Shown: positions 9,566 through 18,734 of the stretch, piece after piece
Position numbering within the stretch: position 1 is the stretch's first letter
How the letters are laid out: each line of letters begins with the position of its first letter
Assembly: GCF_000245015.1 (NCBI RefSeq)
Contig: NZ_JH600070.1
Span: 1,956,634 to 2,020,633 of the forward strand
DNA: 64,000 nt
From: Beggiatoa alba B18LD
GTDB lineage: Bacteria > Pseudomonadota > Gammaproteobacteria > Beggiatoales > Beggiatoaceae
Direction: 5' to 3'
Notes under the pieces: generated by a model
What the model saw: only the letters and a program-made list of their open reading frames with translations
What the model was told of the DNA's origin: nothing
Database searches by the model: none
Program-made: the position numbers and the translations under genes

Positions 9566-10750
9566 TTAATTATTACCACTTCTCACCGAACTGGGATTAA
9601 CACCTGTTTCATACTGTTGTAAAGGGATAACTTCCACATGACCCGATGTATTCACACGCAATTCAAACACCGTCCAAACATCTGTGCTTGCACTACTTAA
9701 GGCATTAGCCCCTTCTAAGGTTGGGGTAAAAATCTGCTCGCCCCCATCACCAATTTGCAAGCGAACCTCCGCGTTTGCCGTAATAATACTGCCACTCCCT
9801 GCAAAATGTTGAACCATAAAGCGATACGTTCCTGCTCGCAATTGTTTTTCACCAACTGGCGGGAAAATCGTCACAACTTCAGGCTTCGTATTACTAAATT
9901 CTCCCGTATCTAGTTGTGCAACGCTGGTTGTTTTATTGCCAAAATAGACATGAAAACGGTCTTGATCATTACTGTATGATGCGGCTAATCCGAGTTCAGG
10001 TCCTGTTAAATGTGCGTCTAAATCACGTGGAGAATCCCCCCAATTCAATTGGATACGAATTAAAGTCGGCACGTTTTCAGACACAATGGGTGTATCATCA
10101 GGCTTTGGTGTTTCGACTTCTCCGCCAGTATTTGTATCAGGATCAGGCTCTGGTTCTGTAGGCGTATCAACATCTTCCCCCCCTGCGCCATTATCGACAC
10201 CATCATCAGGATTGGTTATCGCAACAGGGCGTAAATAAATATCCAATTGTGGACTTGCACCACATTGTGTATTGATTTCTTGATAGCTGGTTTCAAAATC
10301 ATTTGCCGTGATTGAAATGACTTGTTGCCCTGAAGTTACGCCTTCAAACAGTACAAAGCCATTAACATCGGTGAGTTTTTCCATTTCATTAATTACAACA
10401 CGTGCACCAATCAATGGGGTATTTGTCTGACTATTCATAACACGTATTGGAACAGTGACACAATTCGCGCTCATTGTTTCCATCAGCGGCACTAATTGCA
10501 AAGTCACAGGGTCAAAACGAAAGGTAATATTATAATAAGCACTGACTGTCTGCCGTACACCAGAAATCACAGGGTCATCAATCGTAAAATCGACCCGCAT
10601 ATTTTTGATTTGGAGCGTATTATCGCTTGTACCGACACCTTGCACATCCTGAAAACTAATCTTGGTGTCCGCATAAACAACGGTGAAAAGCCCACTACAT
10701 AAACAAAGCAAAGTGGTCAGACACATTTTTAATAAGGGTCTGGATAACAT
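9566..10750 (-). CDS. Secreted protein with carboxypeptidase-regulatory-like and YfaP/DUF2135-like domains
   Basis: 394 aa with a signal peptide (residues 1-27, ending at VYADTK). Residues about 100-170 resemble the CarboxypepD_reg fold (PIRVMNSQTNTPLIGARVVI...GFVLFEGV). An acidic, proline-rich linker (about 175-225) follows. The C-terminal domain begins RIQLNWGDSPRDLDAHLTGP, a signature of YfaP/DUF2135-type extracellular beta domains. Such proteins are envelope or surface factors of unclear role, so no enzymatic function can be given. The stop lies 16 bp from repeat copy B. Confidence 0.65.
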   Translation of the reverse strand: MLSRPLLKMCLTTLLCLCSGLFTVVYADTKISFQDVQGVGTSDNTLQIKNMRVDFTIDDPVISGVRQTVSAYYNITFRFDPVTLQLVPLMETMSANCVTVPIRVMNSQTNTPLIGARVVINEMEKLTDVNGFVLFEGVTSGQQVISITANDFETSYQEINTQCGASPQLDIYLRPVAITNPDDGVDNGAGGEDVDTPTEPEPDPDTNTGGEVETPKPDDTPIVSENVPTLIRIQLNWGDSPRDLDAHLTGPELGLAASYSNDQDRFHVYFGNKTTSVAQLDTGEFSNTKPEVVTIFPPVGEKQLRAGTYRFMVQHFAGSGSIITANAEVRLQIGDGGEQIFTPTLEGANALSSASTDVWTVFELRVNTSGHVEVIPLQQYETGVNPSSVRSGNN

Positions 10751-10922
10751 AATAAGAATCCTAAAAATAGAAATAACACGATTAAATTAACTATATGGAA
10801 TCTTAAAGATAATGACAAGTTATACAGAGAAATCCTTATTTAATTACTTGAATTAGTTTGATAAGCGGTTTAAAAAATTACTCAGTATTTTTATACAATT
10901 TAACTTTTAAAAAGGCAGTCCT

Positions 10923-12356
10923 ATGCGGGAACTTTTACAACAACGGTTCAAACAACTTGCGCCGAATGTCGATTTTTGTGCATTACGCTACGTTGCGGAA
11001 CACAGTGAAAAATTAAACGTGCGACAAAATGTCGCTTCTCCCCCTAAGCGTTGGATAGATACAGGCGTTATGTTCACCGTGATGCACAACGGCGGCTTAG
11101 GCTATGCAGCAACCAGCGATTTAAGCGAAGCAGGATTGCAACAAGCCTTGCAACAAGCCTGCGACTGGGCAGAACGCACACGCGGGCGTTTAGTGACAAA
11201 ACTAGATACTTTGCAACTACCGCATCAACAAGGTGAATATCATGCCACCGTACAGCAAGTATGGGATAGTTTGAATTTAAAAGAAAAATATGATTTATTA
11301 CAGCAAGAATCGGAATATTGCAAAATTGATGAGCGTATCGTCGACTGGGAGGCTGAATTATGGTCGATACATACCGAACAACTGTATTTAACCAATCACG
11401 GCGGTCATATTTACCAAACTTCACAACTCCTGATTCCCAATATTGCAGTCACTGCCCATGAGGGGATAGAAACCCAACGACGCAGTTTTGGCGGACAAGT
11501 CTTTGCGCGACAAGGTGGATTAGAAATCCTAAACGATATTGGTTTCTATCAAAGCGGAAAACGACTGGCTGAAGAAGCCTTGCAACTCTTAAACGCGCCT
11601 AATTGCCCCACAGAGACCCGCGATGTCCTGCTCATGCCCGACCAAATGGTGCTACAAATTCATGAATCGATAGGACATCCATTAGAACTAGATAGAATTC
11701 TCGGCGATGAGCGCAACTATGCAGGCACTAGTTTTGTGACGCTCGACATGTTTGGCACATATCAATACGGTTCGCCACTCTTAAATGTCACTTATAACCC
11801 CAGTGTTGCGGGCGAATTTGCCAGTTATCACTACGATGATGAAGGACTCCATGCCGAAAAAACTTACCTCATCCGTGAGGGGCTACTCCTCAATCCTTTA
11901 GGCGGTATCAGCTCACAAATCCGCGCTAATCACGCAGGCGTTGCCAATGCACGCGCTAGCAGTTGGAATCGTCCGCCTATAGACCGTATGGCAAATATTA
12001 ATTTAGAAGCAGGCGACAGCAGTCTTGCCGATATGATAGCCAATACAGAACGCGGTATTCTCATGCAAAGCAATGTTTCATGGTCAATAGATGACTCCCG
12101 CAATAAATTCCAATTTGGCTGTGAATGGGGACAACTCATCGATAATGGTAAATTGACCCACATTGTTAAAAACCCCAATTATCGCGGTATTTCTGCCACT
12201 TTCTGGCGCAACCTCAAAGCCGTTGGCAATGCCGATACTTTCCAAGTGCTCGGCGTTCCCTACTGCGGAAAAGGCGAGCCGAATCAATTGATTCGAGTTG
12301 GACATGCAACACCTGCTTGTTTATTCAGCGATATAGCCATTTTTGGGGGCGAATAA
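10923..12356 (+). CDS. tldD: TldD-type metalloprotease
   Basis: 477 aa member of the TldD/PmbA family, zinc proteases that act as a heterodimer on unfolded or modified peptides. The HExxxH metal site is present as HESIGH (H247, E248, H252), followed by the typical LELDRILGDERNYAG. The stop overlaps the start of the next gene (TAATG), so the two are translationally coupled and probably form the TldD/PmbA-like heterodimer. This pair is somewhat divergent, so the symbol is by family rather than strict orthology. Confidence 0.82.
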   Translation: MRELLQQRFKQLAPNVDFCALRYVAEHSEKLNVRQNVASPPKRWIDTGVMFTVMHNGGLGYAATSDLSEAGLQQALQQACDWAERTRGRLVTKLDTLQLPHQQGEYHATVQQVWDSLNLKEKYDLLQQESEYCKIDERIVDWEAELWSIHTEQLYLTNHGGHIYQTSQLLIPNIAVTAHEGIETQRRSFGGQVFARQGGLEILNDIGFYQSGKRLAEEALQLLNAPNCPTETRDVLLMPDQMVLQIHESIGHPLELDRILGDERNYAGTSFVTLDMFGTYQYGSPLLNVTYNPSVAGEFASYHYDDEGLHAEKTYLIREGLLLNPLGGISSQIRANHAGVANARASSWNRPPIDRMANINLEAGDSSLADMIANTERGILMQSNVSWSIDDSRNKFQFGCEWGQLIDNGKLTHIVKNPNYRGISATFWRNLKAVGNADTFQVLGVPYCGKGEPNQLIRVGHATPACLFSDIAIFGGE

Positions 12357-13684
12357 TGCAAACTTATTTTTATGCTTTAGCGGATTACTTAACCAGTCAA
12401 TGCCACGCTGACGAATTCTATTTATGCAGTTATGAAGGTGAAGATTCCGATTTTATCCGTTTCAATCAAGGCAAAATCCGCCAAGCGGGCAATGTCAAAC
12501 AAGCGCATCTCACCCTCTCTTTAATTCGCGGACAACGCAGTAGTCAAATTAACCTGACCTTAAGCAATGACTTTGCAAGCGATAGTGTGCGTTTAAAAAG
12601 CACCTTGCAACAGTTACGGGAACAACTCCCCTACACGCCCGACGACCCTTATTTACTCTACTCGACGACGGTTCAAAACAGTGAACGGATTGCTAACAAT
12701 GCTTTACCGCGTACTAATGACGCAATCGATACCATTTTAAGCACAACGCAAGGCTTAGATTTTGTCGGTATCTATGCAACAGGAGGAATTTTTCGCGGAT
12801 TTGCTAACAGCTTAGGGCAACGTAATTGGCACAGTAGCTATAGTTTTAACTTAGACTGGAGTTGTTACCACGCCCAAGATAAAGCCGTAAAATCCGCTTA
12901 TGCAGGGTTTAACTGGGACAATGCCAGTTTTGCCAAAAAAATTGAATCAGTAAAACAGCAGCTTAATCGTTTAAGCTACCCTGCCCGCACCATCGTGCCT
13001 GATGAATATCGCGTTTACCTCTCCCCTACTGCACTGGCCAGTATCATGGAAGTGCTTTATTGGGGAGGATTCGGGGCAAAATCACAAAAAACCAAGCACA
13101 GCCCGCTACAACGTCTTATCGACAACCCAACAGAATACCGCTTACACCCCAGCATACATCTATCTGAAAATACAGCGGAAGGTATAGCCTCCGATTTTCA
13201 AGATGCGGGATTCATTAAACCTGCCAATGTTCCTTTGATTAAAGCGGGTAAATTTGCTAATAGCCTTGTATCGCCTCGCTCCGCCAAGCAATATCACCTC
13301 CCTGCTAATGGCGCAAATGAAGAGGAAATGCCCAACGCTTTGGAAATGCAAGCGGGCAACTTCCCACAAGCCTATATACTCGACGCATTAGAGACAGGGA
13401 TTTATATCAATAATCTCTGGTATTTAAACTATTCAGACCGTCCCGCAGGACGCATGACAGGCATGACCCGTTTTGCAACTTTCTGGGTAGAAAAAGGCGA
13501 AATTGTCGCCCCGCTCAACGTGATGCGCTTTGATGAAACAATTTACAATCTGTTAGGTCAACAATTGATAGCCCTGACAATTGAACGTGATTTTATTCTG
13601 GATGCAGATACTTATGACAAACGTTCTAACAACAGTATGCACTTAGCAGGGGCATTAGTGGAAGGAATGCGTTTTACGCTATAA
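12356..13684 (+). CDS. pmbA: PmbA/TldE-like partner subunit
   Basis: 442 aa. It shares the TldD/PmbA fold but has no HExxxH motif, as expected for the non-catalytic subunit. The start at 12356 overlaps the upstream stop by one base; the frame is open 39 bases further upstream but only inside tldD. The C-terminal part (YINNLWYLNYSDRPAGRMTG) is typical of the family. It probably forms a heterodimer with the upstream protein; this rests on family knowledge and gene overlap. Confidence 0.8.
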   Translation: MQTYFYALADYLTSQCHADEFYLCSYEGEDSDFIRFNQGKIRQAGNVKQAHLTLSLIRGQRSSQINLTLSNDFASDSVRLKSTLQQLREQLPYTPDDPYLLYSTTVQNSERIANNALPRTNDAIDTILSTTQGLDFVGIYATGGIFRGFANSLGQRNWHSSYSFNLDWSCYHAQDKAVKSAYAGFNWDNASFAKKIESVKQQLNRLSYPARTIVPDEYRVYLSPTALASIMEVLYWGGFGAKSQKTKHSPLQRLIDNPTEYRLHPSIHLSENTAEGIASDFQDAGFIKPANVPLIKAGKFANSLVSPRSAKQYHLPANGANEEEMPNALEMQAGNFPQAYILDALETGIYINNLWYLNYSDRPAGRMTGMTRFATFWVEKGEIVAPLNVMRFDETIYNLLGQQLIALTIERDFILDADTYDKRSNNSMHLAGALVEGMRFTL

Positions 13685-13687
13685 CAC

Positions 13688-13730
13688 AGTAAAAGAAAAG
13701 GGTTGGCAGTCATAAAGGATTGCCAGCCCT
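13688..13730 (-). terminator. Hairpin terminator between pmbA and metW
   Basis: Stem AGGGTTGGCA (13699-13708) / TGCCAGCCCT (13721-13730), with one G-U type pair. Reading on the minus strand it is followed by CTTTTCTTTT, so it best serves metX-metW. It lies between convergent genes. Confidence 0.65.
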
Positions 13731-13741
13731 AAGATAAAGGA

Positions 13742-14350
13742 TTAATGCGCTTGTTTTTTACAAAACCGATACAGCGCAATTTCTGCAAATAAATTCGGAA
13801 AGAGACGCATCCCTGTGCGTGGGCGGTGATAACGGTCAACGGCAGCTCGTTGTAAAATACTTAACCCCAATTCATCGCATAATTTTTCGAAGTCATACAA
13901 GGTACATAAATGAATATTTTCCGTGTTATACCATGGATTTGGTAACGCTTCTGAAACAGGCATTCGTCCCCCAAAAAATAAAGATAATCGACATTCCCAA
14001 TGCCCAAAATTGGGAAAGGCAATAATGCCTTCTTGTCCAACTCGTGACATTTCTTGCAATAATAAATCAGGGCGATGAATGGCTTGCAAAGTCTCCGACA
14101 TAATTACGTAGTCAAAACTGTTATCCGCAAAATCTGATAACCCTTGATTTAAATCGGTGTGAATGACATTCACGCCTTTTTCGATACAGTGGACAATTTT
14201 ATCGTCATCAATTTCTAAACCGTATCCCGTTACTTGACGCTCATCGCGTAATCGCGCCAATAATGTGCCATCACCACATCCTAAATCTAATACATGCGTA
14301 TTAGGGCGAATCCATTGGCTAATTAAGGCTAAATCTGTGCGTAGCTCCAT
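13742..14350 (-). CDS. metW: Methionine biosynthesis protein MetW
   Basis: 202 aa SAM-methyltransferase-fold protein. The glycine-rich motif VLDLGCGDGTLLARL is at about residues 20-34, and QEGIIAFPNFGHW is characteristic of MetW. It is usually encoded next to metX, as here (14 bp downstream of metX). In related bacteria MetW is needed for full activity of the MetX homoserine acyltransferase; it has no proven methyltransferase substrate. Confidence 0.92.
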   Translation of the reverse strand: MELRTDLALISQWIRPNTHVLDLGCGDGTLLARLRDERQVTGYGLEIDDDKIVHCIEKGVNVIHTDLNQGLSDFADNSFDYVIMSETLQAIHRPDLLLQEMSRVGQEGIIAFPNFGHWECRLSLFFGGRMPVSEALPNPWYNTENIHLCTLYDFEKLCDELGLSILQRAAVDRYHRPRTGMRLFPNLFAEIALYRFCKKQAH

Positions 14351-14364
14351 GAATGTTTCCCCCT

Positions 14365-15501
14365 TTAGAGTGCAATACCTTGCATATAAGCACGGAAAAT
14401 CTGTTGATAATGGGGGACAGGCATTAAAAACGCATCGTGTCCATCGTCTGCCTTAAATTCGGCATAACTCACTTGTTTTTTATTGTCTAATAAGGCTTTA
14501 ACTATCTCGCGGGAACGGGCGGACGAAAATCGCCAGTCGCTAGTGAAAGACGCAATGAGAAAGTGCGCTTTTACTTTTGCAAAGGCTTGGGCTAAATCGT
14601 GATTGTATTCACTAGCGGGGTCAAAGTAATCAAGGGCTTTGGTCATCAATAGATAGGTATTGGCATCAAAACGGTCAACAAAAGAACGTCCTTGGTAGCG
14701 GAGATAGCTTTCTATTTGAAACTCGACATCAAAACTAAAATTGATTTTTCCCTCGCGTAATTCACGCCCAAATTTAGCCCGCATGGAATCATCAGATAAA
14801 TAGGTAATATGTCCAAGCATCCGCGCTAACATTAAGCCCTGACGGGGAATGACATGGTGTTCGTAATAATGTCCCGCGTGAAAATCAGGGTCGGTCATAA
14901 TGGCTTGGCGGGCAACTTCGTTAAAGGCGATATTTTGCGCGGATAATTTAGGCGCGGCGGCAATGGCGATACAGTGGCGTAAGCGTTCAGGATAGTCTAT
15001 TGCCCATTGTAAAGCCTGCATTCCGCCTAAACTTCCTCCAATGACCGCCGCCCATTGTTGAATGCCTAAAGCATCGCTTAAACGCGCTTGTGAATTCACC
15101 CAATCACGAACGGTGATAATTGGAAAGTCAGGACCATAGGGTTTACCTGTATCAGGGTTAAGACTCACAGGCCCTGTTGAACCTTTGCAACCACCTAAAT
15201 TATTGAGACAAACGACGAAAAAGCGAGAGGTGTCTATTGGTTTGCCAATGCCAATCGCGTTATCCCACCAACCTGGTTTTTTATCCTGTTCGCTGTGGTA
15301 GCCTGCGGCGTGATGGTCACCGCTCAATGCGTGGCAAATCAACACTGCATTAGAACGGTTCGCATTTAATTGCCCGTAAGTTTCATACACAATATCGTAG
15401 CGCGGCAAGGTACGCCCACAATCTAACGTTAAAGGCGCGTCAAAATGGAGCGTTTGCGGCGTTACTAACCCAACGGAATCAGAAGGAAAAGTATCTGCCA
15501 T
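14365..15501 (-). CDS. metX: Homoserine O-acyltransferase (MetX)
   Basis: 378 aa alpha/beta-hydrolase enzyme that acylates homoserine in methionine synthesis. The nucleophile motif is [12 protein letters not shown] (S157); the catalytic Asp/His pair is near the C-terminus, with DDGHDAFLM holding the histidine. MetX proteins partnered with MetW in proteobacteria may use succinyl-CoA rather than acetyl-CoA, and I cannot decide which from sequence. It is the first gene of a metX-metW operon. Confidence 0.92.
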   Translation of the reverse strand: MADTFPSDSVGLVTPQTLHFDAPLTLDCGRTLPRYDIVYETYGQLNANRSNAVLICHALSGDHHAAGYHSEQDKKPGWWDNAIGIGKPIDTSRFFVVCLNNLGGCKGSTGPVSLNPDTGKPYGPDFPIITVRDWVNSQARLSDALGIQQWAAVIGGSLGGMQALQWAIDYPERLRHCIAIAAAPKLSAQNIAFNEVARQAIMTDPDFHAGHYYEHHVIPRQGLMLARMLGHITYLSDDSMRAKFGRELREGKINFSFDVEFQIESYLRYQGRSFVDRFDANTYLLMTKALDYFDPASEYNHDLAQAFAKVKAHFLIASFTSDWRFSSARSREIVKALLDNKKQVSYAEFKADDGHDAFLMPVPHYQQIFRAYMQGIAL

Positions 15502-15534
15502 TTAACCAAATGTCCTGTTTTTATAGGAAGTAAT

Positions 15535-15560
15535 GAACAAAAGCCAGCCTAAAGCTGGCT
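15535..15560 (-). terminator. Terminator at the end of the nif-associated run
   Basis: Perfect 7-bp stem AGCCAGC (15542-15548) / GCTGGCT (15554-15560). On the minus strand it is followed by TTTGTTC. It lies about 135 bp past the LRV gene stop and before metX. Confidence 0.6.
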
Positions 15561-15693
15561 ATACACTTATCATTATAAACGGACAGGGCAGGAGTATCTT
15601 AGGAAAATAATGACAAACTAATGACAAGTACGCGAGAAAAACGGTTGTTAGTGATGATGCACTATATTTTATCCGCGTCTAACAGAGAAATAA

Positions 15694-16470
15694 TTAGGCT
15701 TTTGGATGGTTAGCCGTATTGGCTGTTTCTAAACGGGCTTTTGCGGCTTCAACAACATCGGGTTCAACATCATTAAGTAGTTTGTGTACAACCGATAAAG
15801 GCGCACGTTGTGCTGCTAAATAGCGCACTGTCCAGTCAGTATCTTTAAATAAGAGTTCCGCAGATTCGGGGTCTATGCGTTCAGCAACAATACGACGGAC
15901 TTCGACTTCTGGATCATCAACCATGAGTTCTAAAGTCACTGTTGGCAAGCGTTCAGCGACTGCTTGACGCACTAAACGGTCTTTATCGTACATCATGCGA
16001 AACAGACGACCAACGGGCAAGCGGCGTGCGACATAAACACGCACCATATAATCAGGATCAGTCGCAAGAGCTTCTAATCTATCAGCGGGCAAGCGGTCAG
16101 CAACGGTAATTCGTACTTCTCGATCAGGGTCATGTATGAGTTGTTCTAAGCCATCTTCGAACGGAATGCGGGCAGCGACAGCGCGGCGCACGGTCTCATC
16201 TTCGTCATTGATGAGTTCTTTTATCCGTGCTTGGGGAATATAACGCACAATAATTGCGCGGGTTTCCCAAAATGGGTCTTGCATGTAATCAACAGCTAAA
16301 TCAGGATTAAAACGGAAAAAACGGTCGATTTGTCGTCCGCTTTTGACGTTAACACAAGCATCTCCCGGCTTGCATTTCTCTGTTGCTAAACGCGCTTGAT
16401 GGTGGCATAAGCTGCAATCAGCACGGGGGGTTTTGTCTTGTTCTACTGCGCTTGTTGGTAAAGTCATCAT
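15694..16470 (-). CDS. LRV protein with N-terminal [4Fe-4S] cluster domain
   Basis: About 258 aa. The N-terminal cysteine cluster (CSLCHH...CKPGDAC) matches the iron-sulfur domain of the leucine-rich variant (LRV) repeat protein known from the Azotobacter nif region. Next come about eight 24-residue helical repeats with D-x-x-x-x-V-R-x-x-V/I-A-x-R-L-P. It is probably an electron-transfer or assembly accessory of nitrogenase; its exact role is not established. The frame is open to a GTG at 16509, but that codon lies inside a terminator-like hairpin, so ATG 16470 (or 16467) is preferred. Confidence 0.85.
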   Translation of the reverse strand: MMTLPTSAVEQDKTPRADCSLCHHQARLATEKCKPGDACVNVKSGRQIDRFFRFNPDLAVDYMQDPFWETRAIIVRYIPQARIKELINDEDETVRRAVAARIPFEDGLEQLIHDPDREVRITVADRLPADRLEALATDPDYMVRVYVARRLPVGRLFRMMYDKDRLVRQAVAERLPTVTLELMVDDPEVEVRRIVAERIDPESAELLFKDTDWTVRYLAAQRAPLSVVHKLLNDVEPDVVEAAKARLETANTANHPKA

Positions 16471-16480
16471 GATTCGGCAC

Positions 16481-16509
16481 AAAAGTGCATAAACTAACTG
16501 TTTATGCAC
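16481..16509 (-). terminator. Hairpin between flavodoxin and LRV genes
   Basis: Perfect 10-bp inverted repeat GTGCATAAAC / GTTTATGCAC (16485-16494 / 16500-16509) with a 5-nt loop, followed on the minus strand by TTTT. It could attenuate transcription into the LRV gene or stabilise the flavodoxin mRNA end. Confidence 0.6.
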
Positions 16510-16523
16510 CTTTACTCATTTAA

Positions 16524-17033
16524 TTAAGCACCTAAATCAGCGCGGATTTTTTCAATCCATTCGCTAACGCGCTCGTCAGTCATATCCGCTTGGTTGTCTT
16601 GGTCTAAGGCTAAACCGACAAACTCATCATTGACAACGGATTTAGATTTGGTGAAGTCATAGCCATCAGTAGGCCAGCTACCGACTAATTTTGCACCGCG
16701 TTCTTTAGCTTTTTTGTAGAGGATAATCATGGCATCAACGAATTCATGACCATAGCCATCTTGGTCGCCTAAACCGTAAACAGCAACCACTTTGCCAGTA
16801 AGGTCAACTTCATCTAATTTGGGTAAAAATTCTTCCCAAGTTGGCTCTAATTCGCCATCTCCTAAGGTTGGTGTCCCTAAAATCAGAGAATTATATTTTG
16901 CGAGGTCTTCAGCAGTGGCTTTGGCGACGTTGTGAATATCGACAACACCTTCACCGAATTTTTTGGCAATGGTTTTAGCAACTTTGCGGGTGTTGCCTGT
17001 GTCAGTACCATAAAAGAGACCAATTGTTCCCAT
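16524..17033 (-). CDS. nifF: Long-chain flavodoxin, probably nitrogenase electron donor
   Basis: 169 aa. The FMN phosphate loop is at the N-terminus (GLFYGTDTGNTRKVA), and the two flavin-stacking regions are visible (TPTLGDGELEPTWEEF, YGLGDQDGYGHEF). The length and the 20-residue insertion in the last strand mark the long-chain type. Flavodoxins of this kind reduce the nitrogenase Fe protein. The position in the nif run supports that role, but a general flavodoxin cannot be excluded. The start has GGAGAAA upstream. Confidence 0.85.
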   Translation of the reverse strand: MGTIGLFYGTDTGNTRKVAKTIAKKFGEGVVDIHNVAKATAEDLAKYNSLILGTPTLGDGELEPTWEEFLPKLDEVDLTGKVVAVYGLGDQDGYGHEFVDAMIILYKKAKERGAKLVGSWPTDGYDFTKSKSVVNDEFVGLALDQDNQADMTDERVSEWIEKIRADLGA

Positions 17034-17156
17034 GTGTTTTTCTCCATTATCAATATAAATATTGCGGTCAGTTTTCTTAACGGATGCAAATCTCTGATTT
17101 TGCCTTTCTATAAATCTTTATGAGGCTTCTACAGTTAGTTTTGTATCAACAGCCCG

Positions 17157-17426
17157 TTAGTCATCAGCGATGACTTCGGCTAATACGATACCTGTCGCAG
17201 ATTCAAAATCACGTGTTAATTTTAAGCAATGTTCGCGACCATCAACTAAATAAACATTAAACCCCTTACGCTCCATCACTGGAGCAGGGGTTGTAATGTC
17301 ATCATCCATACAATAGGTAAAATGCAGATGCGGGTAGGCTTGCCGTAAAGTAGTCAAGACTGCATCATCAAGCCCTTGTAATTCTACTTGGAGGGCAATT
17401 TGTTCTGCAATATCGGGAGTGAGCAT
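17157..17426 (-). CDS. Small nif-associated protein (DUF6129-like)
   Basis: 89 aa with no membrane segment. It resembles short conserved proteins found beside nafY/nifX in proteobacterial nif clusters (annotated, as far as I recall, as DUF6129). It starts 3 bp after the nafY stop, so translation is probably coupled. The function is unknown; a part in cofactor or cluster delivery is an inference from position only. Confidence 0.7.
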   Translation of the reverse strand: MLTPDIAEQIALQVELQGLDDAVLTTLRQAYPHLHFTYCMDDDITTPAPVMERKGFNVYLVDGREHCLKLTRDFESATGIVLAEVIADD

Positions 17427-17429
17427 AGA

Positions 17430-18152
17430 TTATTCTTCCTCTAGCTCTAGCATGAAGCGTTTCCGATCTTCAGGTGATACCCCCATTACTTTGGCTAACC
17501 ATGGGGGAGGGGCACTTGCAAGGATGGCTTTTAAATCTTCTAAAGCAGGCAAGGCTTCTCCGCCGTCGGGCATTTTGATGGGGTGTATGCCTGCTTTTAC
17601 GACTTTAGCGGCTGCAGGTCCGCCAATAGAGGCAACATACATCACATGGCAGTCGCTAATTAACTCTGCACGAAATGCGTTTTTATCTTCAACTTCTTCG
17701 GTCGGCGTTGTTGAGCGAATGTCAACTAAGCGTATTTCATCTTTAGAAACTTGATAAATGAGGAAGCGATTGCAAGAACCGAAATGTCCATCTAGTTGTG
17801 TCGTGGTGTTGGAAGCACAGGCGACGCGAATGGAGTTAGGCATATCGCCTTCTTGATAAGCTTGTACGGTCGGTAAATCGCTTTTAGGCTCGCTATCTGC
17901 TTCGCCTTTTAAGATGTGAACTGCATTTTTAAGCGCGTCTTGGCTTACTTCGTTCAATTCGCCATCCGCAGCTGTTTTTAAGTCCTTGACTTTAATCCCC
18001 GCTAATTTTTCTTCTGTGATAGGTAGTCCAATACAGGAGATTAAAACCGTCATTAAACGACGAGGGTCTGTATCGGGTAACGCACGAGCGGCTAAACCAA
18101 TCCGCAAGGCAATTTCACGAGTAATCGGGGAGGAGTTATCAGTTTGAGTCAT
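17430..18152 (-). CDS. nafY: Nitrogenase cofactor-binding protein of the NafY/NifX family
   Basis: About 240 aa from the chosen start. The N-terminal helical domain (residues about 10-85) is the kind found in NafY. The C-terminal domain (about 105-225) is the NifX/NifB-C cofactor-binding fold: IRVACASNTTTQLDGHFGSC with the conserved HFG, and IGGPAAAKVVKAGI. NafY binds FeMo-co and apo-dinitrogenase and helps cofactor insertion. The frame extends to GTG 18239, adding a Cys-rich stretch, but ATG 18152 with GGTGA upstream fits the family. The gene lies 230 bp downstream of nifT. Confidence 0.85.
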   Translation of the reverse strand: MTQTDNSSPITREIALRIGLAARALPDTDPRRLMTVLISCIGLPITEEKLAGIKVKDLKTAADGELNEVSQDALKNAVHILKGEADSEPKSDLPTVQAYQEGDMPNSIRVACASNTTTQLDGHFGSCNRFLIYQVSKDEIRLVDIRSTTPTEEVEDKNAFRAELISDCHVMYVASIGGPAAAKVVKAGIHPIKMPDGGEALPALEDLKAILASAPPPWLAKVMGVSPEDRKRFMLELEEE

Positions 18153-18382
18153 GATAGTCACCACTGGACAAATACAGTTTTCTATGGGACAGACACGCAA
18201 ATCATTAGGTTCATCTTTATCCGCACATAAACATAACACGGATTATTAATGTCTAACGACTCTTAATCTATTGCGTTGACAGGACAGACAGGTAGGTAAT
18301 CAAGATAATGCAAGCATCAGGAGCAGTAAAGAAGACTACTATCTATCCCTATCTGTTGCTAAAGCAGTCGATAAACTATTGT

Positions 18383-18607
18383 TTAGTCATCTGCGCCATC
18401 AACACGTTTAGCTCTTACTGTGATGGGAAGCTTTAACTCAGACATTGGCGGAATGTGGTAACGAGAACCATCACTCAGGCTCACTTCACCGCCCCATTGT
18501 TCAGGACCATTAAATTCCATTTCTACGATAGTTTCTTCTAAATCTTTTTTAGCGACGTAAAAACTGATATTGCCTTCGGCGTTTCTTCTAAGCATTACAC
18601 TGGGCAT
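18383..18607 (-). CDS. nifT: NifT/FixU protein
   Basis: 74 aa. It is very similar in form to NifT: MPSVMLRRNAEGNISFYVAK at the start and the central EQWGGEVSLSDGSRYHIP. It is commonly placed directly after nifK, as here. Its function is unclear and mutants generally have little phenotype. The RBS AAGGAAAG precedes the ATG. Confidence 0.92.
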   Translation of the reverse strand: MPSVMLRRNAEGNISFYVAKKDLEETIVEMEFNGPEQWGGEVSLSDGSRYHIPPMSELKLPITVRAKRVDGADD

Positions 18608-18688
18608 TGAACTTTCCTTAATGATCTTAGTCAGGTAGGGATATTATTGTTATATATATTTGTCTATCGTGACAGGTCTAAACAAATT

Positions 18689-18720
18689 AAGGTGTGTTGA
18701 CAGGGTTATCAACACACCTT
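18689..18720 (-). terminator. Strong stem-loop between nifK and nifT
   Basis: Perfect 12-bp stem AAGGTGTGTTGA / TCAACACACCTT (18689-18700 / 18709-18720), 8-nt loop, 14 bp past the nifK stop. It is followed by AATTTG rather than a clean T-run, so it may be an attenuator or RNA-stabilising structure instead of a full terminator. Confidence 0.65.
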
Positions 18721-18734
18721 AGCAGATTACAACA

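Noticed and set aside
18153-18239. Cys-rich N-terminal extension of NafY from GTG 18239
   Set aside because: CxC and CxxxxCxC spacing is tempting as a metal site, but the family begins at the later ATG and the GTG has no RBS.
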